Below are positions 17,577 through 25,246 of a DNA stretch of 64,000 nucleotides, piece by piece. The position numbers and the translations under genes were made by a program. Under the pieces are notes generated by a model. It had not been told where the DNA came from and ran no database searches. It worked only from the letters and a program-made list of their open reading frames with translations. Within the stretch, counting starts at the first letter, position 1, and each line of letters opens with the position of its first letter. Origin of the DNA: Pseudarthrobacter sp. GA104 (GTDB lineage Bacteria > Actinomycetota > Actinomycetes > Actinomycetales > Micrococcaceae); contig NZ_WOWL01000001.1 in the NCBI RefSeq assembly GCF_009741265.1, positions 310,001 to 374,000 of the forward strand. The letters are read 5' to 3'.

Positions 17577-17642
17577 TTAGCGCTGGGTCGGGCGGATACG
17601 GATGGTCCGCTTAATGCGGATCCGTACTACACGTGTAGCCAT
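17577..17642 (-). CDS. 21-residue Arg/Ile-rich micro-ORF
   Basis: ATG 17642 has a near-ideal ribosome site (GGAAAGGAG, eight bases upstream). The 21 residues (MATRVVRIRIKRT, then IRIRPTQR) alternate basic and branched hydrophobic residues, an amphipathic beta-like pattern with nine Lys/Arg. The stop lies in an AGCGC-CTTA-GCGCT hairpin. It may be a leader peptide controlling the downstream 44-codon ORF and transfer operon, or a free micropeptide. The strong ribosome site in a region otherwise empty of genes is the only evidence. Confidence 0.45.
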   Translation of the reverse strand: MATRVVRIRIKRTIRIRPTQR

Positions 17643-17828
17643 TTGTGGCTACTCCTTTCCGGGATCACCGGGCACAAGACACGAAACGTTGTCAAGATTG
17701 ACGAATGTTCTAACCGCTCGTAGTCTGTTCTGACGTTCCTAGTTCGAACGAAAACGACAAAACACAATATCTTGGGCCGTTGCGCACCCTCTTTGGCTGC
17801 GTGGCGTAGTCCCTATTTGGTTGTAAAT

Positions 17829-17865
17829 GAAGCGCATGTTTGGGTACCAGCCGAACGTGCGCTTC
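17829..17865. repeat. 15-base-arm inverted repeat in transfer region
   Basis: Arms GAAGCGCATGTTTGG (17829-17843) and CCGAACGTGCGCTTC (17851-17865) with a 7-base loop; 13 of 15 pairs match in DNA, and the two mismatches become G-U pairs in a + strand transcript. It could be the hairpin of an oriT, a replication or regulator site, or fold as an RNA. The neighbouring CCTAGAT-5-ATCTAGG dyad is listed separately. Confidence 0.6.
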
Positions 17866-17897
17866 GTTGCGTGATCCACCATCTGGATGAACCCGTA

Positions 17898-17916
17898 CCT
17901 AGATACTACATCTAGG
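17898..17916. repeat. 7-base-arm palindrome
   Basis: CCTAGAT and ATCTAGG are perfect inverted arms around ACTAC. The size fits a dimeric regulator's operator. It is 32 bases beyond the larger inverted repeat, in the same non-coding interval. Confidence 0.4.
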
Positions 17917-18379
17917 GCTGACGCCTCTTAGGAACCCCAAGATGATGTATTACAAGGATGTCATTTAATGCACCTTTAATCCACAGGCAGGTGCCCTTAG
18001 AATGCCCGGAAAACCGCGATCCTGAGGGCGAAATCCACATCCTGTGGAGTACTTAGCCACATTTAACGCTCAGCGTGTCGTGGAAAAAACGGCGTGTCGC
18101 ACCTCGGCAAAAGGGTTTTCTGGTAGCCTCCAAGCCCTCAATTGCCCAAGATGGCAGACAATCGTCGCAGTCAGTAGGGGTGAATCTCTAGGGGTCTGTA
18201 TCGAGGGCACTAAAGGTCAATCGAGACAGCGAAACCGGCAGCTTCCCCAAGCTCTTATGCGTTGAAATCTAGCCGGGATTCGGCGATGAGCGCGTGAACC
18301 GAACGCCTACCCGGCGGGCGTGTAAAGCACGACCAGTGGGTCGGGTACCGTCCGCGTCTCGCCAATCGCAGAAAGTTCC

Positions 18380-19501
18380 TCAGTGACCTAACAGGTCAAA
18401 GTAGGCCGCACCAGGATTCCAGCTCACGGGATGCAGCAATGTCCCTACCGCCGGGTTGAGGGCACTCCACATCATGCCGTCACCCGCGTAGATACCGACG
18501 TGGCCCCAGTTGTCGGGTCCCTGCGGATTTTGAACCACTAGGTCTCCTGGTTGTGGATCCTCTGTTCGGACACCAACGCGCCATTGTTCTACTCGGGGCA
18601 GCTCGATTCCGGCTTGCCTGTAGATCCACTGCACATAGCCGGAGCAATCCCAGGCTTTGAAGGCAGTCCCTCCCCACACATATCTTCCGCCCAAACCTTC
18701 TTTGGTGAACTTCAGAATGTCCTGACGCAACTGGCTCAAGTTACGGGAAGATGCTCCGGGCCGCGGCGCTGGCGACGAATCTGCACAGGAGGCAGGAGCA
18801 GTGCCACCCTCAAGCGCAGCAACGATTGCCGTGGCCGCCGGCTCCCAACGCGCATACAGTTCGGGAAAAGCAGACACCTGGACTGCTTGAGCCGCCAAAC
18901 CTTTGTCCATTCCCTGCCAACCGGGAATGTCCAGGAGCCCTCGAGGACTGCCGCGGTTCGGTCCCGACGGCCCGCCATAGAACGCGCGCGCGTTATAGGA
19001 GGGGTCCATAAGCTGCGCAACTGTCCCCCAGCCCGCCGCCGGACGCTGTTGGGCTGAACCGATCGAGTCGTGGTCCCGCCCAACACCGTCATTGGGGAGA
19101 TGTAAGGAAGCCGGCACGCTGGGGTTCGCGAGCATGCGCAGGCTAGACTCTTGCAGCGCCATCATGATGGCGATGATCTGCCCGGAGCGCGGTATTCCAA
19201 GCTGCTTACCTACCGCGATGTATGTCCGTGCAACGCTCTCCTGCCGAGGCGTCAGCCCGTAGAGCAAGCGCCCAGCGTTCCGAACTTCCAAGCCGGCACC
19301 AGTGACGTTAGGGTCAGTGGCTATCCCTGATCCCGCTGGTGTACAGGCAACTGCAGATTGCCGCGCCACACCAGTTAGCGCCGCCACGCCTCCGGCAAAT
19401 GCCATGGCGCCAACAAGCAGAGCGAGGGAAGCGGCCGCCGATACGACCTTCACCAATGCCCGGCGCCGCATGAGGCCTGCAACGGCAACCAGCCCAGCCA
19501 C
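18380..19501 (-). CDS. NlpC/P60 wall hydrolase of the conjugation system (VirB1-like)
   Basis: 373 residues from GTG 19501, which overlaps the last base of the VirB8-like gene's stop (TAGTG); the open frame to 19582 would run deep into that gene. A basic start and membrane segment (MRRRALVKVV, then ASLALLVGAMAFAGGVAAL) anchors or exports it. Residues about 85-230 include transglycosylase-like text (IAIMMALQESSLRMLANP). The last 120 residues are NlpC/P60 with catalytic Cys in WDCSGYVQWIYRQAG (near 282) and His in WGHVGIYAGDG (near 333). It would open peptidoglycan locally so the channel can be assembled. Confidence 0.88.
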   Translation of the reverse strand: MAGLVAVAGLMRRRALVKVVSAAASLALLVGAMAFAGGVAALTGVARQSAVACTPAGSGIATDPNVTGAGLEVRNAGRLLYGLTPRQESVARTYIAVGKQLGIPRSGQIIAIMMALQESSLRMLANPSVPASLHLPNDGVGRDHDSIGSAQQRPAAGWGTVAQLMDPSYNARAFYGGPSGPNRGSPRGLLDIPGWQGMDKGLAAQAVQVSAFPELYARWEPAATAIVAALEGGTAPASCADSSPAPRPGASSRNLSQLRQDILKFTKEGLGGRYVWGGTAFKAWDCSGYVQWIYRQAGIELPRVEQWRVGVRTEDPQPGDLVVQNPQGPDNWGHVGIYAGDGMMWSALNPAVGTLLHPVSWNPGAAYFDLLGH

Positions 19502-20214
19502 TAGTAGACGATTCTCTCTGCTGTCGCGTAGAAAGCAACCATGGCGCAGCGCCCAGTTGGAGCGGTGGTGGCAGGAGGACAATTGACCAACACCGTGACA
19601 GGTGCCGCATAGGCACTTCTGCCGTTACTGGACTCGTCCACAACTTGCACCGTCACCGTGCATACGTGAAGGCCCTCCCACGGGGCCGGATACTCCTGAA
19701 CCTTGGCCAACTCGAGATCGCAGCGTAGGGACTCAGCGGTGCCGCTTCGGCGAGCCGACTGTTCTGCCAGGCTGGTGAACGTCCCCGCGGTCACGCCAGT
19801 CCCTTCAAACTCTCGAACCAACACAGATAAGGGATTCGACCCATCAGGCAGCAACTCCCACCACGACCGCACCTTGGCATATACATCCGAGTACGACGAC
19901 GAACGGCTGTCCCAGCTATAGATTCCCTTTGCTGCCGCTACAGCGAGCGCCCGGTAATCGCGGGTACGCGGCAAATCATCCGGCGTTGCCTCCGCCGTAA
20001 CGACCGGCTCGTCAGGAACACCGGACGTACTGCCTGGTGCAGTGGCAGTGCCTGATGGCTTCGCCGTTGACGGCGCGGTTGCGGACGATGTCGGCGGGAC
20101 TTGTCCGCGGGGGCTATCGGCAGGCCAAAGTAGGAAGACTGCACTAATCATGAGCAGGGCAACCAGTCCTGCCGCCAGCCACTCCCGGCGGTCAACTCTA
20201 CGGAACCAATTCAT
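19501..20214 (-). CDS. VirB8/TcpC-like single-pass conjugation protein
   Basis: 237 residues: a short basic cytoplasmic start (MNWFRRVDRREW), one membrane helix at about 13-30 (LAAGLVALLMISAVFLLW), a Pro/Ser/Thr-rich linker to about 85, then an extracytoplasmic domain of 150 residues. That layout and the place between the wall hydrolase and a regulator fit VirB8/TcpC-type channel scaffolds of Gram-positive conjugation systems. No catalytic motif is seen. Two cysteines (DLELAKVQ region and VNCPP) could form a disulfide outside the cell. The family assignment rests on architecture and context, not a sequence signature. Confidence 0.65.
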   Translation of the reverse strand: MNWFRRVDRREWLAAGLVALLMISAVFLLWPADSPRGQVPPTSSATAPSTAKPSGTATAPGSTSGVPDEPVVTAEATPDDLPRTRDYRALAVAAAKGIYSWDSRSSSYSDVYAKVRSWWELLPDGSNPLSVLVREFEGTGVTAGTFTSLAEQSARRSGTAESLRCDLELAKVQEYPAPWEGLHVCTVTVQVVDESSNGRSAYAAPVTVLVNCPPATTAPTGRCAMVAFYATAERIVY

Positions 20215-20243
20215 CGTCCAAACCGATGTCCGAAACCCAAGAC

Positions 20244-21143
20244 CTACAGAGCCGGTCCATGCACTTCATGCTGAAGCACGCGCCATGCTGCCTGGTACAA
20301 CTGCCGGGCAAATCCGATGTTGACCGCAATGTACCTTTCGGTGACACCGAGCTCACAGGCCAGAGCAGCCATCTGGACGGACCTATCCAGTCCCCGCAGT
20401 CCGGGACGGACAATAGTCTCCGCGACGCTCCGAAGAACGTTTGTGGGAAGGCAGTTCGCAGCGCACCGGCAGAGATCGTCGATGTCTAACCCGGGCTCGG
20501 GGTGGCAGTTCAGTGCCGTGTTGATCGTTTTGGCCGTCTGCCGAACGACGGTTACGGCATGCCACCGACGCCGGTCTTTGGGAGACGGTGGTCCGTAATG
20601 CCTCGGCCCCGTGAGGCTGGATACGGCAAGCCTCCAGGTTTCCTCACTGACGCTGCGCTGGACCAGGCCCAGCATGGCGTGTGCCCAAGCCTGATCAACA
20701 TAGTTCTCGACGTCGTTTCCTGACGCCCCAGCATGGATGACAGCAAGAACCTCCGGTGAGCTTTCCGTCGTCGTGAAGTCAACAAGCAAGGGCAACGTTT
20801 GATGGCTAAGCTCGCGCCGGATATGGGCAGCGCAGATCTTGTTGCAGATACCTTGAACCCACGCCTCAAACGGGATGCCGGGCAGCTCCCGGTAGCGTCC
20901 CCGCGCAACCCCGTCCCACACGGCGACTCGGATATCCTGCATGACGTCGTCCACGTCGCAGGCTCGCCCAATCCGCGCGAGCCGGGAAACGACGTAACGG
21001 TGCACCCCATCAACCGCGACCATGATCCGGTCGATCTGGATGACGGGTTCTCCCGGCGGAGGTGCGCTTCGCAATGAGACATCCACGTCAGCGACCGTCT
21101 CTGGTCCCTTTGTAGATTGATATGCCTTGGCTTCAATTTCCAT
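20244..21143 (-). CDS. Sigma-factor-like regulatory protein of the element
   Basis: 299 residues. Residues about 38-105 resemble sigma-70 region 2: VHRYVVSRLARIGRACDVDD, VMQDIRVAVWDGVARGRY, then FEAWVQGICNKICAAHIRR. The C-terminal 45 residues contain a helix-turn-helix-like stretch (AALACELGVTERYIAVNIGF) where region 4 would be. The middle 130 residues are unlike a standard ECF factor. Inferred: a sigma-like activator of the transfer operon that begins just downstream. It could instead be a degenerate sigma homologue that binds DNA only. It is divergent from the winged-helix regulator at 21330. Confidence 0.65.
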   Translation of the reverse strand: MEIEAKAYQSTKGPETVADVDVSLRSAPPPGEPVIQIDRIMVAVDGVHRYVVSRLARIGRACDVDDVMQDIRVAVWDGVARGRYRELPGIPFEAWVQGICNKICAAHIRRELSHQTLPLLVDFTTTESSPEVLAVIHAGASGNDVENYVDQAWAHAMLGLVQRSVSEETWRLAVSSLTGPRHYGPPSPKDRRRWHAVTVVRQTAKTINTALNCHPEPGLDIDDLCRCAANCLPTNVLRSVAETIVRPGLRGLDRSVQMAALACELGVTERYIAVNIGFARQLYQAAWRVLQHEVHGPAL

Positions 21144-21329
21144 GGCTTCACCGCTTTGACTGTTCAGATCGAGTAGTTCGCAGAGTTGCGCAAACGGCCA
21201 CCCCAGTTAGTGGATGCGGAGATCCAACAACGATCAGAAGAAGCTATAGGAATTATTGTCGAAGATAACTAAAGTATCGTCAAGAGTGCTGTTCTTACTT
21301 TTTGCGCTGCCTTCGGGAAGAATGACCTT

Positions 21330-21653
21330 ATGCCGAGAATTACGCAGCCTCACGACGCCGCCTGGTCGGCCGACGTCGAGGCTGCCGTCGCAACCTTCGG
21401 CAACCGGGCGCGAAACGAGATTCTTCGATTCCTCACGGCCACTGGGCCCGCGACGCGCGGAGACATCGTCGCTGCTGTCAGCGCGGGCGATCCCAGCGTG
21501 GCCAAGCATCTGGCGGCGCTCGAAGAGGCAGGCGTGGTGATGGTCGACGTCGAGCCTGGACGTAGACACGGACGGTCACCGAGGTATTCCGCGAACCCTG
21601 TCCGGATCAAGGAACTGCTCGACGCTCACCTTAAGTACTTGCTGGAAAAGTAA
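21330..21653 (+). CDS. ArsR-like winged-helix regulator
   Basis: 107 residues. VATFGNRARNEILRFLTATG then RGDIVAAVSAGDPSVAKHLA and LEEAGVVMVDVEPGRRHGRS show an ArsR/MarR-type winged helix with recognition helix and wing. No metal-binding CxC motif, so it is not a typical metal sensor. It is divergent from the sigma-like gene and convergent with the EspR-like gene. The core aligns without gaps with the protein at 22384-22722. A role in controlling element genes is inferred from position. Confidence 0.75.
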   Translation: MPRITQPHDAAWSADVEAAVATFGNRARNEILRFLTATGPATRGDIVAAVSAGDPSVAKHLAALEEAGVVMVDVEPGRRHGRSPRYSANPVRIKELLDAHLKYLLEK

Positions 21654-21684
21654 CCTCAGTGCTTTGGAAAGATGAGTCGGACGT

Positions 21685-22194
21685 TTAGTCCGCGCGCTCC
21701 GGCGCCTCATCCGCGTCCAACTGCGGACTGGCCTCGGCCCTCTCCCCTTCCGGCCGACGGCCAATGTCCTTATTCAAGTACTCTGTGATCGCCCGAAGCG
21801 TCTCGGGCGACACGTCACCAAGGGTCCGCGCCGCGAACGTCTTCACCCTCGCAGCGCGGAGAGATTTCACAAACTCAAGCTGGGAATCAATGCGCTCGGG
21901 AAGATCTGAGGCGTCGCTGCCCATCAGGTAATTTGGATCCACATTAAAGATGTCGCACAGGGCGCCTAGCAGCGCGGGGTCGCTCACCAGCCTGCCTGTG
22001 CCGTCTTTCATGTAGAACCAGCGGGCTCTGGAAAGCTTGATGCCCTTCTCCGCCAGCTTCTGCTGGACTTCGCGGAACGTGACGGGTTGTCCTCGCTCTG
22101 CAACGACGACGTCGAGCAGCAGGTTTAGGCGCCGTGCAAGTTCGGCTTGGGGAGAGAGTTCCGCGCCTTTGAGACCTTCTTCGTCTCCGGACAC
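21685..22194 (-). CDS. EspR-like helix-turn-helix regulator (copy 1)
   Basis: 169 residues from GTG 22194 with a perfect GGGAGG ribosome site. Layout matches mycobacterial EspR: ARRLNLLLDVVVAERGQPVT at the start, an HTH with REVQQKLAEKGIKLSRARWF, a short wing-like GRLVSDPALLGALCDIFNVD, then a helical dimerisation tail. EspR-type proteins bind DNA as dimers of dimers and act as global regulators. The copy at 23776-24219 aligns with it along most of its length (for example ARVKTFAARTLGDVSPETLR versus ARVKNFAARQLQELSPETLA). Probably controls its own region or the element. Confidence 0.75.
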   Translation of the reverse strand: MSGDEEGLKGAELSPQAELARRLNLLLDVVVAERGQPVTFREVQQKLAEKGIKLSRARWFYMKDGTGRLVSDPALLGALCDIFNVDPNYLMGSDASDLPERIDSQLEFVKSLRAARVKTFAARTLGDVSPETLRAITEYLNKDIGRRPEGERAEASPQLDADEAPERAD

Positions 22195-22327
22195 GATTCA
22201 CCTCCCAAACCAGACCTGACTATCGTCAGCGAGTCACTAATTGTTGCCCAGTATTGCCTTGGCCAAGTCCACATGCAATAAGCGGGGCTTCGTCCTTCCA
22301 TCCGTATGTGGATGAGCGTATCGTTCT

Positions 22328-22347
22328 GCTGTAGACCCGTCTACAGC
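22328..22347. promoter_or_regulatory. Palindromic operator candidate
   Basis: GCTGTAGA-CCCG-TCTACAGC has perfect 8-base arms. It lies 36 bases upstream of the ATG of the winged-helix gene at 22384, in the divergent region shared with the EspR-like gene. That is the expected place for an autoregulatory site of either protein. Confidence 0.55.
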
Positions 22348-22383
22348 GGGGTACAGGAATTCCCTCGTCACCTGGTGGTCTCC

Positions 22384-22722
22384 ATGGCGAACATCTTGAT
22401 GAACCGGACGCGAAGCCGCCTTATTCGCTATTTGATCACCCACGGCCCGGCGACCTGCCGTGAGGTCGCTGCAGCCCTCACCATTTCTGCTTCCTCTGTC
22501 CGCAAACACCTCAGTCTTCTATGCGAGGCAGGCGTAGTCATCCTCGGTTCGGGAACGTACAAGGCGCGGCCGGATATTGTCGAAAGGGAGCTTGCGGACC
22601 TTGCGGCCACGTTTCAGTCAGCGGGCAGCGACCTCAGGAACTGCGTAACGGACGACTCCCACTTCACGGTATCGGCGTTCCACTCGAGTGAATGCCCCGG
22701 AACATCGAAGCGAACCAACTGA
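22384..22722 (+). CDS. ArsR-like winged-helix regulator (second copy)
   Basis: 112 residues from ATG 22384 (the frame opens at 22306 but the homologous region begins here). MNRTRSRLIRYLITHGPATC then REVAAALTISASSVRKHLSL and LCEAGVVILGSGTYKARPD form a winged helix closely related to the protein at 21330-21653. The last 36 codons overlap the 3' end of the alpha/beta hydrolase gene on the other strand (109 bases tail to tail), and this tail is probably not conserved. A palindrome lies just upstream. Confidence 0.7.
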   Translation: MANILMNRTRSRLIRYLITHGPATCREVAAALTISASSVRKHLSLLCEAGVVILGSGTYKARPDIVERELADLAATFQSAGSDLRNCVTDDSHFTVSAFHSSECPGTSKRTN

Positions 22723-23789
22723 ACGAGGTCTGGTCGTAGTTCGGCGAATCGTTCAGAGACTGCGACCGGCGTCGATTTGTCATCGACCCCGTGCAATATG
22801 AGCGTCGGTGTCTTTAGGTCACCAGCGCGGGTTAACCAGTCCAGCGCGGAGAGGTCAATGGATTGCTTGAGACCCGTGACCCAGCGGCCCGCATTCGAAC
22901 CCAACAAACTCAGCCCAGCCCTGGCGATAGCCTTAGGCAATCCACTGGCACTCCCGTTAGACGTCAGAGTCTCGGCCCAATCCAGGACGGGAGCCACGAG
23001 CACCAGGCCGATGATCCGATTAGAATGGGCTGAGAGATTTGCCGCACGCAGAGCCATGGAACCGCCCAGAGACCATCCAAACAATACGAGCCGCTCGGCG
23101 CCACGGTCCACGGCGTACCTAATGGCTGCTTCGACATCCAACCACTCATTCTGGCCCAATGAGTACCGGGAATCGTTCGACGGCGGCGCTTCGCCGTCGT
23201 TCCGGAATGACACGACCAGGGATGTAATTCCGAGTCTTGTCGCAACAGGAACACCGCGAAGGGCGCCGGCTCGTTTTCCACCCATTCCATGCGCGTGGAT
23301 GGCCCATGTCGAAGACGCCGGACCGGCCGCCGTTGGCGCGAATTTCCATGCAGGCGCCATACCGCCGTCGACCTGAATCTCCACGTTCTGAAAAGGCAGG
23401 CCCAGTTGCTCTGGTTTGGAGTACGCGTACCCGCTCCAGATGCCGGCGGTAGCAGCGTGTAAGTCACCGGAGTCGACTCGCTCCACAAGACGAGTCACTG
23501 TTCCCTTATCCGTCTCTTCATCTACGACAGGACCGATGCAGGCGTGGCCCTTCCCGTTGCCGAACCACAAACTGTATCGGCCCGGCGCCCTTGTCAATGG
23601 GGTCGCTGGCAGTTCAATCCTCAGTGTTCCATCCTCGCCGGAGAAGACTTGCCTGATGGAAAGATCCTCCCGTCGCGTAGTACTCGGCACCACCACCCGG
23701 CGCGCAAAATAGGCGGCACCGAGGAACGTTATTGAGGATGCGCATACAGCTGCGACGGCTAGCGGGGCCAGCACTTTAGGAGCCTTCAT
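22614..23789 (-). CDS. Membrane-anchored alpha/beta hydrolase
   Basis: 391 residues from ATG 23789, which has AGGAG six bases upstream; the TTG at 23813 is less likely. A signal-anchor helix (LAPLAVAAVCASSITFLGAA) is near the start. The hydrolase core has the oxyanion-loop-like HAHGMGGKRAG, nucleophile GWSLGGSMAL, acid in LILHGVDDKSTP and histidine in DVPGHSLEWN. It is a serine hydrolase of unknown substrate. It aligns along its C-terminal half with the chromosomal hydrolase at 63483-64000. It overlaps the EspR-like gene by 14 bases and is last in the ImmA/membrane/EspR run. Confidence 0.85.
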   Translation of the reverse strand: MKAPKVLAPLAVAAVCASSITFLGAAYFARRVVVPSTTRREDLSIRQVFSGEDGTLRIELPATPLTRAPGRYSLWFGNGKGHACIGPVVDEETDKGTVTRLVERVDSGDLHAATAGIWSGYAYSKPEQLGLPFQNVEIQVDGGMAPAWKFAPTAAGPASSTWAIHAHGMGGKRAGALRGVPVATRLGITSLVVSFRNDGEAPPSNDSRYSLGQNEWLDVEAAIRYAVDRGAERLVLFGWSLGGSMALRAANLSAHSNRIIGLVLVAPVLDWAETLTSNGSASGLPKAIARAGLSLLGSNAGRWVTGLKQSIDLSALDWLTRAGDLKTPTLILHGVDDKSTPVAVSERFAELRPDLVQLVRFDVPGHSLEWNADTVKWESSVTQFLRSLPAD

Positions 23790-24219
23790 CTTCGCTCCTG
23801 ACGTGCTTGTCAATGACCTCCCTAAGTCGCGCCAGAGTTTCGGGAGACAACTCCTGCAATTGCCTTGCTGCGAAATTTTTGACGCGAGCCTCTCGCATCG
23901 ACCTAAGGAGGTTGAGCTGGGCTTCCACTAGTTCGGGTATCTCTGTTGAGTCATCCAGAAGGTAACGGCGATCCACGCCGAAGAATGTCGCGAGGTTCTG
24001 CAGCAGATCCTGGTCCATAGCGAGGGAGCTATCACCGCTGCGCATGTAGGCCCACCTTGACCGCGACAACGGCGTGCCATGTTCAGTCATTGCTTCGCTG
24101 ACTTCCCTGAAAGACAAGGGCCCTGTTCCTCGGGACTCATACAAATCCAGCAGGAGATTGATCTTGCGAGCGAGCCTGGCCTGCGGCGAGTCCGAGTGTT
24201 CTACGGCATCATCTGCCAC
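23776..24219 (-). CDS. EspR-like helix-turn-helix regulator (copy 2)
   Basis: 147 residues from GTG 24219 with a GGGGGAGGGG stretch upstream; the frame also opens at GTG 24264. The 24219 start gives the same distance to the ARKINLLLDL segment as in copy 1. HTH text REVSEAMTEHGTPLSRSRWA is followed by QDLLQNLATFFGVDRRYLLD and a helical tail ending KHVRSEDEGS. It overlaps the membrane-protein gene by 11 bases and the hydrolase by 14, so all three are one transcript. Probably the regulator of this small operon. Confidence 0.72.
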   Translation of the reverse strand: MADDAVEHSDSPQARLARKINLLLDLYESRGTGPLSFREVSEAMTEHGTPLSRSRWAYMRSGDSSLAMDQDLLQNLATFFGVDRRYLLDDSTEIPELVEAQLNLLRSMREARVKNFAARQLQELSPETLARLREVIDKHVRSEDEGS

Positions 24220-25246
24220 TTGGGTTCTTCCCCCTCCCCCATCGCGTCGTGCCCAATCGAACACCCTGCGTGTCCCTATGGGAAGCGAGGTAGGTCTCTG
24301 TTCGAGTCAATGTTTGAAAATCAGCTTCATCCAGCAACTTAGCAGCAGCGGGATCCATCAGGAGAGCATCCTCGATCTCGACGAGCATCCGATGAAGCCT
24401 CCGCGTCTCTGGGTCTCCCCGCTCGATGACTCCAGCGGGCGTCGCCAGGCGACCATCCTTGCGGGTAGCGGTCGCTTTTTCCCAAGTGGATGTGAGGTTT
24501 TTCAGTAAGCCAGCTTGAGTCCTCTGTTGCGTTCGTTGAACGATGCGGCGCGCTACTGGTGGCAGGGCCAGGCCAGCACACAGGAACAACATCGCCCCGA
24601 CAAAACTGGAGTCGTAGATAGCCGCCAACTGCTGCATGGTCGACTGGTCACCGAGAAGATGGGCTAGGTCCATTCCCAAGACTGAGAACACTACGACGAG
24701 AGCCAGGAAGCAGCCGATGCCGATGAGGGTGAAGGCGACGCGAAAGTAGGAGGCGGCCATCCGCCGTCGGAATCTAAAGCACACGTATCCGGTGACGCCG
24801 ATGACCACCCCGATGTAAACAAACTGGATGGTGGAATAGAGGGCGGCAGCAGGCTGGTCCCCGTAATCCAACATGAATCTCGTTGAGGACACGGGTGCTT
24901 CGATGCGGAGGAATGCAAGGACGAGCCCGGCGGAGACTAGACCCAAAACCATAAGGCCAAGACGATCCTTACCAACAGGTGCATCGTTGAGCTCTGCAGC
25001 CCGGAGGATGGCCTGGGAAAGGAAGTAGATTCCAACGACCATCAAGATGTTCGCGAACAGATCTAGGAGGTTGCGGCCACCGAGGGCTCGATCACCCGTG
25101 ATATAGATCGGGTCGACATTCAAGGAAAGCGCGATGGCGATCGCCACGGCGGCAACTAGGATGCTGTGGTCTTTTCTGGCGCGGGCGCCGGGCAGCAGGC
25201 ACAGAACGAGGCACCAGATGACAGCGGCGGCGACTGCCTGGATCAC
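24209..25246 (-). CDS. Multi-pass membrane protein (MAB_1171c-type putative transporter)
   Basis: 345 residues. Seven or so hydrophobic helices fill residues 1-240 (for example AVAAAVIWCLVLCLLPG, LFANILMVVGIYFLSQAIL, FVYIGVVIGVTGYVCFRF). The last 100 residues are a soluble helical tail with RRLHRMLVEIEDALLMDPAA. The layout and the partner, an ImmA-type metallopeptidase gene overlapping by 4 bases, match what I recall as the MAB_1171c family, common in mycobacteria and Streptomyces beside ImmA and HTH genes. What it transports, if anything, is unknown. Confidence 0.65.
   Translation of the reverse strand: MIQAVAAAVIWCLVLCLLPGARARKDHSILVAAVAIAIALSLNVDPIYITGDRALGGRNLLDLFANILMVVGIYFLSQAILRAAELNDAPVGKDRLGLMVLGLVSAGLVLAFLRIEAPVSSTRFMLDYGDQPAAALYSTIQFVYIGVVIGVTGYVCFRFRRRMAASYFRVAFTLIGIGCFLALVVVFSVLGMDLAHLLGDQSTMQQLAAIYDSSFVGAMLFLCAGLALPPVARRIVQRTQQRTQAGLLKNLTSTWEKATATRKDGRLATPAGVIERGDPETRRLHRMLVEIEDALLMDPAAAKLLDEADFQTLTRTETYLASHRDTQGVRLGTTRWGRGKNPSGR

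Larger units (their letters stand above)
17643..18379. other. Long non-coding interval in transfer region, candidate oriT/promoter region
   Basis: 737 bases with no supported gene; the 73-codon + strand ORF at 18044 has no ribosome site or family features. It contains the inverted repeats at 17829-17865 and 17898-17916. It separates two - strand transfer blocks (NlpC/VirB8/sigma-like genes to the right, micro-ORFs and channel genes to the left), so it should hold a leftward promoter and could hold oriT. Confidence 0.5.

Noticed and set aside
18044-18265. 73-codon + strand ORF in the transfer-region gap
   Set aside because: No ribosome site, no recognisable composition, and surrounded by non-coding sequence.
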